Of a stretch of DNA of 27,582 nucleotides, positions 7,720 through 15,285 are shown piece by piece. Position numbers and translations under genes: made by a program. The notes under the pieces are model-generated. The model searched no databases, was not told the origin of the DNA, and saw nothing but the letters and a program-made list of their open reading frames with translations. The stretch's first letter is position 1; each line of letters opens with the position of its first letter. This stretch comes from a virus, in IMG/VR virus record IMGVR_UViG_3300022591_000528, positions 1 to 27,582 of that record; one strand, 5' to 3'.

Positions 7720-8328
7720 ATGCCATCAGGATTTCAACAAGATACTAATCAATTAAGCCCAAACTTTTACCGTGTTCAGATTGACATGGCAAATACCACG
7801 TATTTCCCAACTGCCAACACTAATAGTGATAATGGCGGATGTACACCAAATGGATGGGACTATTTCTCAGCGGCCAACGCACCAACTACACAGGTTAAAG
7901 CAGATGCCCGTGCAAGAGGTGTTTTACGCTTTAAGAACATAGTTCGCGAATTAACAAACTTGGCCGATTGCCAATTGTTAGATATTACTATTACTGAAGC
8001 TAACGCAGATGCACAAGCAACATCATTAACATTTACTGTTAAGTATGAGCGTGATGCAGGTATTCCGTTAACTGGACAATATCAAGGTACTACAGTAGTA
8101 GGAAATGATGCCGCTGGTAATGCAATGGATACTAAAGCCAAAGCCATTGCTAACGCTATTGCTTTTGGTCTGTACACCGGCCGCACTGAATCTGTCCGTA
8201 ACTATAATGTAGCTACTGCTGAAGGTAGTCAAGTTAGCATTACAGCTAATGCCGCCGCAACATTGGCACAAATACTTGGTAAAGTAACAGTCACTTTAAT
8301 TGACACAACCACTATTGTTAATGCATAA
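7720..8328 (+). CDS. Probable virion structural protein
   Basis: This 202-residue protein is Thr-, Ala- and Asn-rich with mostly beta character and almost no Lys clusters, like small decoration or tail proteins of T4-like marine phages. It begins MPSGFQQDTNQLSPNFYRVQ, with a central DCQLLDITITEANADAQATS region, and ends in repeated Thr/Val strands. A late-type promoter box and a strong AAGGAG ribosome-binding site precede it, as expected for an abundant late product. No signal peptide is present. The specific role is not recognised. Confidence 0.6.
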   Translation: MPSGFQQDTNQLSPNFYRVQIDMANTTYFPTANTNSDNGGCTPNGWDYFSAANAPTTQVKADARARGVLRFKNIVRELTNLADCQLLDITITEANADAQATSLTFTVKYERDAGIPLTGQYQGTTVVGNDAAGNAMDTKAKAIANAIAFGLYTGRTESVRNYNVATAEGSQVSITANAAATLAQILGKVTVTLIDTTTIVNA

Positions 8329-8335
8329 TTAACAC

Positions 8336-9601
8336 ATGATTTTAGCCTGGCTCTTACTCCTTACTGGTCTTACAATTTCAGCTGTCGCAATCTACTACTC
8401 CGTAGTAGGTTTGGCAGCTATCTTCTCGGCCGCTGTCGTTCCCATTATTGTTATGGGCTCTGCATTAGAAGTGGCCAAGCTAGTATGTGCCAGCTGGCTT
8501 AAAGCTAATTGGAGTAAGGCTCCACGATTGATGAAGATATACATGACTACTGCGGTAGCTGTGTTGATGCTTATCACTTCAATGGGTATTTTTGGATTCC
8601 TTTCCAAAGCACACTCAGACCAAAGTTTAGTGTCCGGTGACGTTACAAGTAAGATTGCCATCTATGATGAAAAAATCAAAACCGAGAAAGAGAATATTGA
8701 AGCAAACCGTAAGGCACTTAAACAGATGGATGAGGGAGTGGACCAAGTACTGGGTCGCTCAACAGATGAAAAAGGTGCCGACAAAGCTGTGGCTATGCGT
8801 CGCTCCCAGCAGAAAGAACGTAGTCGCTTACAAGCTGAAATATCACAGTCGCAAAAGTCTATCGCGGAACTTAACGATGCCCGTGCGCCTATTGCCGCCG
8901 AAGTACGTAAGGTTGAAGCAGAAGTTGGACCTTTAAAATACATTGCGGCGTTTGTATATGGTGCAACAGATGAATCAGTGCTAGAACGTGCTGTTACTTG
9001 GGTTATCATTACAATTATTGTAGTGTTCGATCCATTAGCAGTTATTATGTTGCTAGCCGCACAAATGACATTTGGGTGGAAGAAGGAAGAGGAAGAAGTT
9101 CCGCTATTACATAATACTGTACCAGTGCATGTAACTGAAGTAACTCAACCCAAACCGCAAAACGATCCAACTTATGAACAAGATGACGGTCCTTTAACTG
9201 ACGAGCAAATTAATCAGCTTAAAGAGTCAGTACAGCGATTTAATGATGCCGGCGAACATCCGCAGGACACATTTGAACATGAACACACAGAGGAAGAAGT
9301 TCCAACCGAAACACAGCCGACTGCACTAGGAGGTGATATAACAGCGTCTGAGGAAACAGTAGAAGGTAATTCTATTGACCAATGGAACAAGATGATCGAA
9401 GAAGCTGAAAAAGCTGTACAAGAAGAAGCTGTTGACATCCAGGGAGAAGCTAAGAAATATAGCATTATTCCTGAGCTTCAAGAAGAGTTAGATAGAATCA
9501 AACCTGACTTAACAGAAGTGATCGAACCCGAAGAATCAAAAAAAAAGACTTACATGACAAAGGACAATCAGGGGAAAATCCAAGTCAAGGAGACCAAGTA
9601 G
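8336..9601 (+). CDS. Membrane and coiled-coil phage protein (zero-frame product)
   Basis: The zero-frame product has 421 residues. Two N-terminal membrane spans (about 1-40) are followed by another at about 66-89, a long charged coiled coil (about 100-200), a fourth span (about 221-245) and an acidic, poorly structured tail. I recall proteins of this plan in marine T4-like phages, with no known function; membrane association during assembly or DNA entry is conceivable. No ribosome-binding site is clear. Near codon 403 the gene crosses A AAA AAG, a classic -1 slippage heptamer, in the correct frame; a shift would replace the last 17 residues with a 112-residue extension and give a protein of about 516 residues. 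Confidence 0.75.
   Translation: MILAWLLLLTGLTISAVAIYYSVVGLAAIFSAAVVPIIVMGSALEVAKLVCASWLKANWSKAPRLMKIYMTTAVAVLMLITSMGIFGFLSKAHSDQSLVSGDVTSKIAIYDEKIKTEKENIEANRKALKQMDEGVDQVLGRSTDEKGADKAVAMRRSQQKERSRLQAEISQSQKSIAELNDARAPIAAEVRKVEAEVGPLKYIAAFVYGATDESVLERAVTWVIITIIVVFDPLAVIMLLAAQMTFGWKKEEEEVPLLHNTVPVHVTEVTQPKPQNDPTYEQDDGPLTDEQINQLKESVQRFNDAGEHPQDTFEHEHTEEEVPTETQPTALGGDITASEETVEGNSIDQWNKMIEEAEKAVQEEAVDIQGEAKKYSIIPELQEELDRIKPDLTEVIEPEESKKKTYMTKDNQGKIQVKETK
9541..9547 (+). other. A AAA AAG slippery heptamer (-1 frameshift site)
   Basis: The run of nine A (9538-9546) plus G gives A AAA AAG with the codon boundaries required for tandem -1 slippage (zero-frame codons AAA 9542, AAG 9545). This is the heptamer used in E. 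coli dnaX. No strong upstream Shine-Dalgarno-like stimulator and only weak downstream pairing were seen. Transcriptional slippage on A9, or an assembly error in the homopolymer, are alternatives. Confidence 0.6.
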
Positions 9602-9885
9602 GATACGTACAAAACGCTGAACAAGGCGCAAGTACACTTTGGGCAAGAATACAAACAAGAACTTCTGACGATATATTCAAACCTATAGACCGACTCTATG
9701 TAGAATTTAATAAGGATCGGTTTTCAGGAATAGATGCATCCAACGAGTTAGAGGTACAAAAATTTATTAACGATATCCAATCTGGAGAACATAAATTTGA
9801 CGACTATTCTGCAGAAGATATCGAATACTTTGCAAAGAGAATATATGAACTTAGGGAAAATAACAGTAATAACACCGCCGGATAA
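9547..9885 (+). CDS. -1 frame C-terminal extension of the 8336 gene
   Basis: From the slippery site the -1 frame stays open for 112 codons to a TAA at 9883-9885. The peptide is of normal composition, with an aromatic and charged core (GYVQNAEQGASTLWARIQ, then DIFKPIDRLYVEFNKDRF) and an acidic helical end (SAEDIEYFAKRIYELRENN). The frame holds no ATG, GTG or TTG anywhere between its upstream stop (9505) and its end, so it cannot start by itself and only makes sense as an extension of the upstream gene. It fills what would otherwise be a 243-bp gap and overlaps the start of the next gene by 41 bp. Confidence 0.6.
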   Translation, partial: DLHDKGQSGENPSQGDQVGYVQNAEQGASTLWARIQTRTSDDIFKPIDRLYVEFNKDRFSGIDASNELEVQKFINDIQSGEHKFDDYSAEDIEYFAKRIYELRENNSNNTAG

Positions 9886-10261
9886 ACTATTCAATTTAAC
9901 TCTAAGTTACTTGTTAGTATGCCCTAGCAATCATGTAAATGAACAATTTCAAACCATACTAAGCCATAGCATTGATGACTTAAATGTGTTCATTTATGGT
10001 AATCAAGAAGATGATGTTAGTTGGCTATTAAGTGTTGCTCAACAGGTCGATTGTGTAATTATTGACGTAGACAACTGCGATATAACAACCAAACAGTTTG
10101 TCACATTTATGTTAGCACAGCCTAACGTACACTATATAACTAACGACGAAATTACTCCATATAATTTGATAAGTAAAAATCGTATATACGATTTGGATTG
10201 GATAGTCGACCAAATCAAAGAACAAGAAGACGAAGAGGATAGTGATGAATCAGAAGAGTAG
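9845..10261 (+). CDS. Unknown phage protein with acidic tail
   Basis: This 138-residue protein starts at the ATG at 9845 (a TTG-started reading from 9797 adds 16 residues of unconvincing sequence that overlap the frameshifted tail of the previous gene). It has an alternating alpha/beta pattern: a MNLGKITVITPPDKLF strand, a CVIIDVDNCD strand in the middle, LAQPNVHYITND, and an extremely acidic C terminus (EDEEDSDESEE). The pattern is like a small Rossmann-type fold, but no motif is recognised. An AGGG lies about 13 nt from the start inside the previous frame. Its 3' end overlaps the bS21 gene by 17 nt. Confidence 0.55.
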   Translation: MNLGKITVITPPDKLFNLTLSYLLVCPSNHVNEQFQTILSHSIDDLNVFIYGNQEDDVSWLLSVAQQVDCVIIDVDNCDITTKQFVTFMLAQPNVHYITNDEITPYNLISKNRIYDLDWIVDQIKEQEDEEDSDESEE

Positions 10262-10475
10262 AGGAACGGGTATTACCGTCCGTGACGGTGAGAATATTAA
10301 CCAAAGTTTACGCCGATTTAAACGTAAAATGGAAGAAGCTGGAACTTTGGATACACTCCGTGCTAAAGAGTTCTATGAGAAACCAACTACCGAACGCAAG
10401 CGTAAGAAAGGTGCCGCAAAAGCACGTTGGCGCAAGAAACTACAAAAAGAAAGCCTACCACCCAAATTGTATTGA
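10245..10475 (+). CDS. rpsU: Phage-encoded ribosomal protein bS21
   Basis: This 76-residue protein matches bacterial S21: GITVRDGENINQSLRRFKRK, then KEFYEKPTTERKRKKGAAKA and a basic RWRKKLQKE end. In the small subunit, S21 sits beside the 3' end of 16S rRNA and the anti-Shine-Dalgarno sequence and affects initiation. Phage bS21 genes are known, for example in pelagiphage HTVC008M; the usual proposal is that they favour phage mRNA. The ATG at 10245 is preceded by GAGGA five bases upstream. Here the protein occurs in a genome with many leaderless or weak-SD starts, which may be related. Confidence 0.92.
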   Translation: MNQKSRGTGITVRDGENINQSLRRFKRKMEEAGTLDTLRAKEFYEKPTTERKRKKGAAKARWRKKLQKESLPPKLY

Positions 10476-10500
10476 CATTAGTATATAGGCCAGTTAAAAT
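10472..10500 (+). promoter_or_regulatory. Sigma70-type promoter giving a leaderless mRNA
   Basis: TTGACA (10472-10477), a 17-bp spacer and TAAAAT (10495-10500) lie directly before the homing endonuclease. Its ATG starts exactly 6 nt after the -10 box with no ribosome-binding site, the same geometry as at 5408, 6181, 11891 and 25252. Confidence 0.8.
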
Positions 10501-10506
10501 ACGCAT

Positions 10507-11883
10507 ATGATTAACTGGCCTGATTATATAAAACTAAAAGAAAACAAATATAGTAAGTGGTACACTGACCTTATAGAAAAAGCCCAGTCTAGAGTATTAC
10601 CTAAAGACGTTTATACTGAGAAACACCACATAATTCCCAAAGCCTGGGGCGGTATAGATAAAAAGATTAACCTTGTTCGATTAACTGCTAGAGAGCACTA
10701 CATGGCTCATGCTTTCTTGTGGAAAATGAGTGTTGGAGAAGGGTTTCATAATAAGATGGTTCATGCATTCAATGCCATGAGTATCATGAAAGACGGATCC
10801 TATAACAAACCTGGTTATAAAATAAACAGCAGACTATTCCAATCTGTAAGATTAGAAAGAATTGCTCATCTAAGAACACTTAAAGGTCCCTTGAGCCCAG
10901 CATACGGAAAGAAACAGAATGTTTCTGAAGAGGGAAAACTTAATAGGAAAAAAGCGCAAGAAGAATTTTGGAATGATCCCGAACGTGTAGCACGTAGAAA
11001 CGAAAATTTACGTAAAGCACAACAAACTCCCGAAGCTATTGCCAAACGCAAAGCATTAGCTGATTCAAAGCGAGGGATTAGACGCGATCCTGCCATTATA
11101 GAAAAGAGCGCATCTAAACGTCGAGGCAAACCGGTCTCTCAACAAGCATTAGAAAATATACGACAGGGAAATAAGAATAGAATTTATTCTCCTGAAGCTA
11201 AAGAAAAAATGAGAGAAGTTGCTCGAATGAACGGAAGCAGACCAAAGTCTGAGGAACATAAAAGAAGAATAGCCGAAAGTAATAAAAAAGTAGATAGATG
11301 GTGGACCAGAGGAGAGAATAATCACAATTACGGTAAAACAATGTTGCCGCATGTAAAAGAAAAATTAAAAGAAGCCAATCAGAACAAGTACAAAGAACGA
11401 AAATCTAAAATGTTTGTTGGGCCTATTAAACCAACAAACACATTTACATTCAGGGGAGTTGTTTATAGAGGTGTTTGCCAGGCATCAAGGCAAACTGGTT
11501 TTTCTCAAAGTCAAATAAAAACACAAGTTAAATATTGGGGAGAAAATCCTGATCAAGAGACAATTAGAAAAATCGATAATAGAGAATTAGAATACCCTAG
11601 AGTAGCACCAAATAAAGGTATTCCTATGAGTGAGGAACAGAAACGTTCTATAAAGGAAACAAAACGTATTAAGTTTGAAAAACTTAGAGAAGCGGGCCTT
11701 CCTAATCCAAACACAGGAAGAAAAGCATCTGAAGAAACTAGAAAAAAAATAGCTGAAAAAGCTAAAGGCAGAAAAGCATCTGAAGAAACTAGAAAAATTT
11801 TATCACAAGCAAGTAAGGGAAAACCAAAGTCTCCAGCGCATATAGAAGCTATAAGATTAGCCAAACTAGCCAAAAAAAGTTAA
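10507..11883 (+). CDS. HNH homing endonuclease with NUMOD3 repeats
   Basis: This 458-residue protein has an N-terminal HNH nuclease site (EKHHIIPKAWGG with H40 and H41, N55 in INLVRL, and H64 and H68 in REHYMAH). It is followed by many basic helical DNA-binding modules of the NUMOD3 kind (GPLSPAYGKK, GENNHNYGKT, SEEHKRRIAES, and three SEETRKK/SPAHIEA-like units at the C terminus) and a NUMOD1-like helix-turn-helix around residues 313-345 (FRGVVYRGVCQASRQTGF). Such enzymes spread themselves by cutting related phage genomes. It is free-standing between bS21 and the DexA-like gene, with its own promoter. The base composition looks more A-rich than its neighbours, fitting a recent arrival. Confidence 0.88.
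   Translation: MINWPDYIKLKENKYSKWYTDLIEKAQSRVLPKDVYTEKHHIIPKAWGGIDKKINLVRLTAREHYMAHAFLWKMSVGEGFHNKMVHAFNAMSIMKDGSYNKPGYKINSRLFQSVRLERIAHLRTLKGPLSPAYGKKQNVSEEGKLNRKKAQEEFWNDPERVARRNENLRKAQQTPEAIAKRKALADSKRGIRRDPAIIEKSASKRRGKPVSQQALENIRQGNKNRIYSPEAKEKMREVARMNGSRPKSEEHKRRIAESNKKVDRWWTRGENNHNYGKTMLPHVKEKLKEANQNKYKERKSKMFVGPIKPTNTFTFRGVVYRGVCQASRQTGFSQSQIKTQVKYWGENPDQETIRKIDNRELEYPRVAPNKGIPMSEEQKRSIKETKRIKFEKLREAGLPNPNTGRKASEETRKKIAEKAKGRKASEETRKILSQASKGKPKSPAHIEAIRLAKLAKKS
11719..11797 (+). repeat. Direct repeat in the NUMOD3 region
   Basis: A sequence of about 28 bp beginning AGAAAAGCATCTGAAG occurs twice with a 51-bp period (from 11719 and from 11770). It encodes two successive RKASEETRK DNA-binding modules and is nearly identical at DNA level, which points to a recent in-gene duplication of 17 codons. 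Confidence 0.8.
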
Positions 11884-11890
11884 AACTCCG

Positions 11891-11919
11891 TTGACATAGA
11901 CTTATAAATCTGTTATAAT
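11891..11919 (+). promoter_or_regulatory. Consensus sigma70 promoter giving a leaderless mRNA
   Basis: TTGACA (11891-11896), a 17-bp spacer and TATAAT (11914-11919) are a perfect consensus. The exonuclease ATG at 11926 starts exactly 6 nt after the -10 box, with no ribosome-binding site possible. Confidence 0.85.
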
Positions 11920-11925
11920 ATTATT

Positions 11926-12507
11926 ATGAATACTGACATTATGATAGATTTGGAGACTCTAAATACAACTCCCGACGCTACTATCCTTACAATCGGTGCT
12001 GTAAAGTTTGATCCGTTTGGATCAGAGATCAAAGAGCCTAAAATGGATAGTTTCTATGTCAAAGTAGATATAGATAGTTGTGACAGAATTGGACTCACCA
12101 CCAGTGACGACACTATTGCGTGGTGGGCTAATCAAAGCAAGGAAGCACAAGAAGCTGCCTTTGACCCAGAAGGTCGAATCCAAATTGAAGATGCATTTCA
12201 ACAACTATATAAATTTTGTTGGGGTGCTAAACGTGTGTGGTCAAATGGTTCATGTTTTGACATTGTCATTTGCGAACATGTTTTCCGTAACATAGGTCGC
12301 GCTATTCCTTGGAAATTCTGGGAAGTACGTGATGTACGTACAGCATTTGATTTAGGTATCAACCCACAACGACCACCAGTAACGGCCCACCATGCTTTAG
12401 AGGATGCGTGGAACCAGGCAGTAGGCATTCAAAATGTCTATAACACACTACGCACTAGCACAACTAGTGGCGGAACATATATTACACCATTTGTAAAAGA
12501 AAGATAA
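11926..12507 (+). CDS. dexA: DEDDh 3'-5' exonuclease, DexA/Rv2179c-like
   Basis: This 193-residue protein carries the DEDDh exonuclease motifs: MIDLETL (D8 and E10), the central NGSCFDIVI Asp, and HHALEDAWNQA near the C terminus with the His and final Asp. Its length and motif spacing fit the T4 DexA and Rv2179c-like group, which degrade DNA or RNA from the 3' end. It starts on a predicted leaderless mRNA from a perfect sigma70 promoter, so it is probably expressed early. A MazG-like gene follows after one base, presumably in the same transcript. The substrate (DNA or RNA) cannot be told here. Confidence 0.87.
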   Translation: MNTDIMIDLETLNTTPDATILTIGAVKFDPFGSEIKEPKMDSFYVKVDIDSCDRIGLTTSDDTIAWWANQSKEAQEAAFDPEGRIQIEDAFQQLYKFCWGAKRVWSNGSCFDIVICEHVFRNIGRAIPWKFWEVRDVRTAFDLGINPQRPPVTAHHALEDAWNQAVGIQNVYNTLRTSTTSGGTYITPFVKER

Positions 12508-12508
12508 A

Positions 12509-12793
12509 ATGTCAGAAGAATATAAAGAAGTAATGAGCATTCTTCAAGAAGAGTGTGCAGAAGTTATACAAGCGGTAAGTAAAATTAATCGCTTTGGTAT
12601 TGATAACTACAAGCCCGGCAAACCAAAAACTAACAGAGAACACCTAGAAGAAGAAATGGGTGATGTGTTAGCTATGATTTGTATTTTAGAAAAGATGGGT
12701 GTTGTGCATCAAGCAGGCTTAGAAGCCGCTACTAAAGCTAAAATAGAAAAACTCAAGAAATGGTCTAATATTAAGAATCTTGAGAATATCTGA
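12509..12793 (+). CDS. mazG: MazG-like nucleotide pyrophosphohydrolase
   Basis: This 94-residue all-alpha protein has the metal-binding pattern of the MazG/dUTPase superfamily: EECAEVIQAVSK (E14, E15, E18) and EEEMGDVLAMI later in the chain. Such enzymes cleave nucleoside triphosphates to monophosphates; short phage forms are common in marine T4-like phages and have been proposed to act on (p)ppGpp or damaged nucleotides, which is debated. The gene starts one base after the exonuclease stop. A late promoter box and the dnaK leader follow immediately; the dnaK leader hairpin with its T-run could also end this transcript. Confidence 0.85.
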   Translation: MSEEYKEVMSILQEECAEVIQAVSKINRFGIDNYKPGKPKTNREHLEEEMGDVLAMICILEKMGVVHQAGLEAATKAKIEKLKKWSNIKNLENI

Positions 12794-12801
12794 GATAAAT
12801 A
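12794..12801 (+). promoter_or_regulatory. T4-like late promoter box before dnaK
   Basis: GATAAATA lies just after the MazG-like stop. With the usual 5-6 nt offset the transcript would begin at about 12806-12807, at the foot of the leader hairpin. Confidence 0.65.
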
Positions 12802-12805
12802 AAAA

Positions 12806-12855
12806 TGTAGAACGCCGTAAGGGTTTTACATTTTTCTTGCTTAATTAAAGGAGAA
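12806..12855 (+). promoter_or_regulatory. Two-hairpin dnaK leader, ROSE-like RNA thermometer candidate
   Basis: Hairpin 1: TGTAGAACGCC (12806-12816), loop GTAA, GGGTTTTACA (12821-12830); ten pairs with G12814 bulged. Three bases later, hairpin 2: TTCTTGCTT (12834-12842) pairs with AAGGAGAA (12848-12855) over a 5-nt loop, with G12839 bulged, hiding the AGGAG ribosome-binding site 8 nt before the dnaK ATG. TTGCT pairing with AGGA around a bulged G is the hallmark of ROSE-type heat-responsive leaders. The same layout precedes hsp20. Hairpin 1 plus the following T-run could alternatively serve as a terminator. Confidence 0.6.
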
Positions 12856-12861
12856 CATATT

Positions 12862-14763
12862 ATGAGCAAAATCATCGGTATCGATTTAGGTACAACAAAT
12901 AGCTGTGTAGCAATCCTAGAAAACGGAGTTGCTAAAGTAATCGAAAACAGCGAAGGTGCTAGAACAACACCATCAATCATTGCATATACAAAGGACGAGA
13001 TCCTAGTTGGTGCAACAGCAAAACGACAAGCAGTCACAAACCCAAAGAATACAATTTACGCCGCAAAGCGTTTGATCGGACGTAAGTTTGAAGAAAAAGA
13101 AGTCCAAAAGGACATCGATCTAATGCCTTATGCTATTGTTAAGGCAGACAATGGTGACGCTTGGATCGAAGCAAACAATGAAAAACTAGCACCACAACAA
13201 GTGTCAGCTGAAGTGCTACGTAAAATGAAAAAGACAGCTGAAGACTATTTGGGTACAACCGTTACACAAGCAGTTATTACTGTTCCGGCTTACTTCAACG
13301 ACAGTCAACGTCAAGCTACTAAGGACGCAGGTAAGATTGCAGGCCTAGAAGTTCTACGTATTATCAATGAGCCAACAGCGGCCGCACTAGCATATGGTGT
13401 AGACAAGCAGGACAAGAAGGATCGCAAGGTTGCCGTTTATGACTTAGGTGGTGGTACATTTGACGTAAGCATTATTGAAATCGCCAACATCGACGGCGAC
13501 AAGCAAATTGAAGTGTTGTCAACAAACGGCGACACATTCTTGGGCGGTGAAGACTTTGACCAAGCTATCATGGATCACTTGGTAGACGAGTTTAAGAAAG
13601 ACAATGGAATTGATCTTAAGACAGACGTACTAGCACTACAACGTTTGAAAGAAGCCGCAGAAAAAGCTAAGATTGAACTGTCAAGCAGTCAATCAACAAG
13701 TGTTAACTTGCCATATATCACAGCAGATGCAAATGGTCCAAAGCACATGAACGTGACTATCAGCCGTTCTAAGTTTGAACAAATGGTTGAAAAGTTAATC
13801 CAACGTTCAATCGAGCCTTGTAAGACAGCAATGGCAGATGCTAAAGTAACTGCTGAAGACATTGACGAAGTTATCTTAGTTGGCGGTCAAACACGTATGC
13901 CTAAGGTACAAGAAGCAGTTGAAAAATTGTTTGGTAAAACTCCACGTAAGGATGTCAACCCAGACGAAGCAGTTGCCGCAGGTGCCGCAATCCAAGGCGC
14001 TGTTCTAGCAGGCGATAAGACAGACGTATTGTTATTGGACGTAACTCCATTAACTCTAGGTATTGAAACAATGGGCGGTGTGTTTACCAAGTTGATTAGC
14101 AAAAACACAACTATCCCAACCAAGCACTCACAAGTATTCTCAACAGCAGAAGACAACCAACCAGCGGTTACTATTAAAGTAGCACAAGGTGAACGTGATA
14201 TTTTCAAATATAATAAATTGCTTGGCGAGTTTAACTTAGAAGGTATTGCACCAGCAATGCGTGGCATGCCACAAATCGAAGTTACTCTAGACATTGATGC
14301 TAACGGTATCTTGAATGTAAGTGCTAAAGATAAAAATACTGGCAAAGAAAACAAGATCACTATCAAGTCAGATAGCGGATTAACTGATGAAGAAATTCAA
14401 CGTATGGTTCGCGAAGCAGAAGAAAATGCAGAAGCTGATAAGAAAACTAAAGAGTTAATTGAAGCTAAGAATCAAGCTGAAAGCACACGTCACTCATTGA
14501 ATAAAGACTTTGAGGAATTCAAAGAGCAATTATCTGATGATGAAAAGACAGCTTATGAAACAGCCAAAGCAGATTTGGACACAGCAATGACCGGCGATGA
14601 TAAGGAAAAGATCAATGAGGCTTTAACCAAATTGTTTGAAACATCAGCACCGATCACTGCTAAGAGACAAGCCGCTGAACAAGCTAAACAAGCCCAACCA
14701 ACCGAGGGCGAACAAACCGTTAATGCGGAGTTCAAAGAGGTTGATGACACAGACACAAAGTAA
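12862..14763 (+). CDS. dnaK: Hsp70 chaperone DnaK
   Basis: This is a complete 633-residue bacterial-type DnaK. The ATPase domain opens with [17 protein letters not shown] and contains [20 protein letters not shown], the [12 protein letters not shown] phosphate loop, [13 protein letters not shown] and [11 protein letters not shown]. The linker reads [16 protein letters not shown], the substrate domain follows, and the chain ends in an acidic EFKEVDD-type tail. It refolds proteins with DnaJ and GrpE, neither of which is in this window, so it would have to use host or distant phage cochaperones. A full DnaK is rare in phages. A strong AAGGAG site precedes the ATG but is paired in a ROSE-like hairpin. 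Hsp20 and ClpS genes follow. Confidence 0.97.
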   Translation: MSKIIGIDLGTTNSCVAILENGVAKVIENSEGARTTPSIIAYTKDEILVGATAKRQAVTNPKNTIYAAKRLIGRKFEEKEVQKDIDLMPYAIVKADNGDAWIEANNEKLAPQQVSAEVLRKMKKTAEDYLGTTVTQAVITVPAYFNDSQRQATKDAGKIAGLEVLRIINEPTAAALAYGVDKQDKKDRKVAVYDLGGGTFDVSIIEIANIDGDKQIEVLSTNGDTFLGGEDFDQAIMDHLVDEFKKDNGIDLKTDVLALQRLKEAAEKAKIELSSSQSTSVNLPYITADANGPKHMNVTISRSKFEQMVEKLIQRSIEPCKTAMADAKVTAEDIDEVILVGGQTRMPKVQEAVEKLFGKTPRKDVNPDEAVAAGAAIQGAVLAGDKTDVLLLDVTPLTLGIETMGGVFTKLISKNTTIPTKHSQVFSTAEDNQPAVTIKVAQGERDIFKYNKLLGEFNLEGIAPAMRGMPQIEVTLDIDANGILNVSAKDKNTGKENKITIKSDSGLTDEEIQRMVREAEENAEADKKTKELIEAKNQAESTRHSLNKDFEEFKEQLSDDEKTAYETAKADLDTAMTGDDKEKINEALTKLFETSAPITAKRQAAEQAKQAQPTEGEQTVNAEFKEVDDTDTK

Positions 14764-14769
14764 TATAAT
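14741..14769 (+). promoter_or_regulatory. Probable sigma70 promoter for hsp20
   Basis: TTGATG (14741-14746), a 17-bp spacer and TATAAT (14764-14769) overlap the end of dnaK. The predicted start, about 14776, is one base before the first leader hairpin, so the leader RNA begins at the hairpin foot. Confidence 0.55.
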
Positions 14770-14776
14770 GTAAACA

Positions 14777-14828
14777 TGTAGGGCGCCTATGGTAGGGCCC
14801 TACAAAGTTCTTGCTTAATAAAGGAGAT
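14777..14828 (+). promoter_or_regulatory. Two-hairpin hsp20 leader, ROSE-like RNA thermometer candidate
   Basis: Hairpin 1: TGTAGGGCGCC (14777-14787), loop TATGGTA, GGGCCCTACA (14795-14804), with G14785 bulged at the same place as in the dnaK leader. After 3 nt, hairpin 2: TTCTTGCTT (14808-14816), loop AATA, AAGGAGA (14821-14827), with G14813 bulged; it covers the AGGAG site 7 nt before the hsp20 ATG. Compared with dnaK, one G-T and two A-T pairs of hairpin 1 become G-C pairs, so the structure is kept while the sequence changes. Confidence 0.65.
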
Positions 14829-14833
14829 CTAAA

Positions 14834-15253
14834 ATGACACAACTAAGAACTATTGATGCGGCAGCTCTTGCCGGACTAAACAGAGCACTTGTAGGTTTTG
14901 ACCGTTACTTTGCTAACCAATCAGTTAACAGCAACTATCCTCCACATAACATTGTGAAGTATGCCGATAACCAATATGGGATTGAAGTAGCAGTAGCAGG
15001 ATTTTCTAAAGAGGAAATCACTGTCGAAGTTGACCAAGACCAACTAACAATCACAGGTGTTAAATCACTTGATGTAGGCGATTCAAAAGAATACTTGCAT
15101 CGTGGGTTAGCGGCCCGTGACTTTGAACAAACATTTACTCTTGCCGAGTATATGGAAGTCAAAGGCGCAGAGGTTAAGGATGGTATGCTCAAGATTCAAA
15201 TCGAGCGTATTGTTCCTGATGCACTCAAACCTCGCCAGATTGAAATTAAATAA
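14834..15253 (+). CDS. hsp20: Small heat-shock protein Hsp20 (IbpA-like)
   Basis: This 139-residue alpha-crystallin protein is of the IbpA type: YPPHNIVKYADNQYGIEVAV, then EYLHRGLAARDFEQTFTLAEY and a C-terminal end with PRQIEI, which contains the I-x-I assembly motif. Such proteins hold unfolding proteins for DnaK to refold. Hsp20 genes are common in T4-like cyanophages, but here it follows a phage dnaK. It has its own likely promoter and a two-hairpin leader that masks its ribosome-binding site, as for dnaK, so both could be translated more when temperature rises. Identification is secure. Confidence 0.95.
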   Translation: MTQLRTIDAAALAGLNRALVGFDRYFANQSVNSNYPPHNIVKYADNQYGIEVAVAGFSKEEITVEVDQDQLTITGVKSLDVGDSKEYLHRGLAARDFEQTFTLAEYMEVKGAEVKDGMLKIQIERIVPDALKPRQIEIK

Positions 15254-15254
15254 T

Positions 15255-15285
15255 TGTAAATAAACCCGGGGGAGGCAACTCCCCC
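15255..15285 (+). promoter_or_regulatory. TGTAAATA box and GNRA-loop hairpin before clpS
   Basis: TGTAAATA (15255-15262) resembles the late box with one change and also occurs upstream of csgF and the first curlin gene. Starting 6 nt after it, GGGGGAG (15268-15274), loop GCAA and CTCCCCC (15279-15285) form a perfect 7-bp hairpin. No T-run follows, so it is more likely a 5' stabilising leader hairpin than an intrinsic terminator. Confidence 0.4.

Noticed and set aside
9797-9844. TTG start at 9797 for the acidic-tailed protein
   Set aside because: The ATG at 9845 has a better N terminus, and the extra residues lie in DNA better explained by the -1 frame extension of the previous gene.
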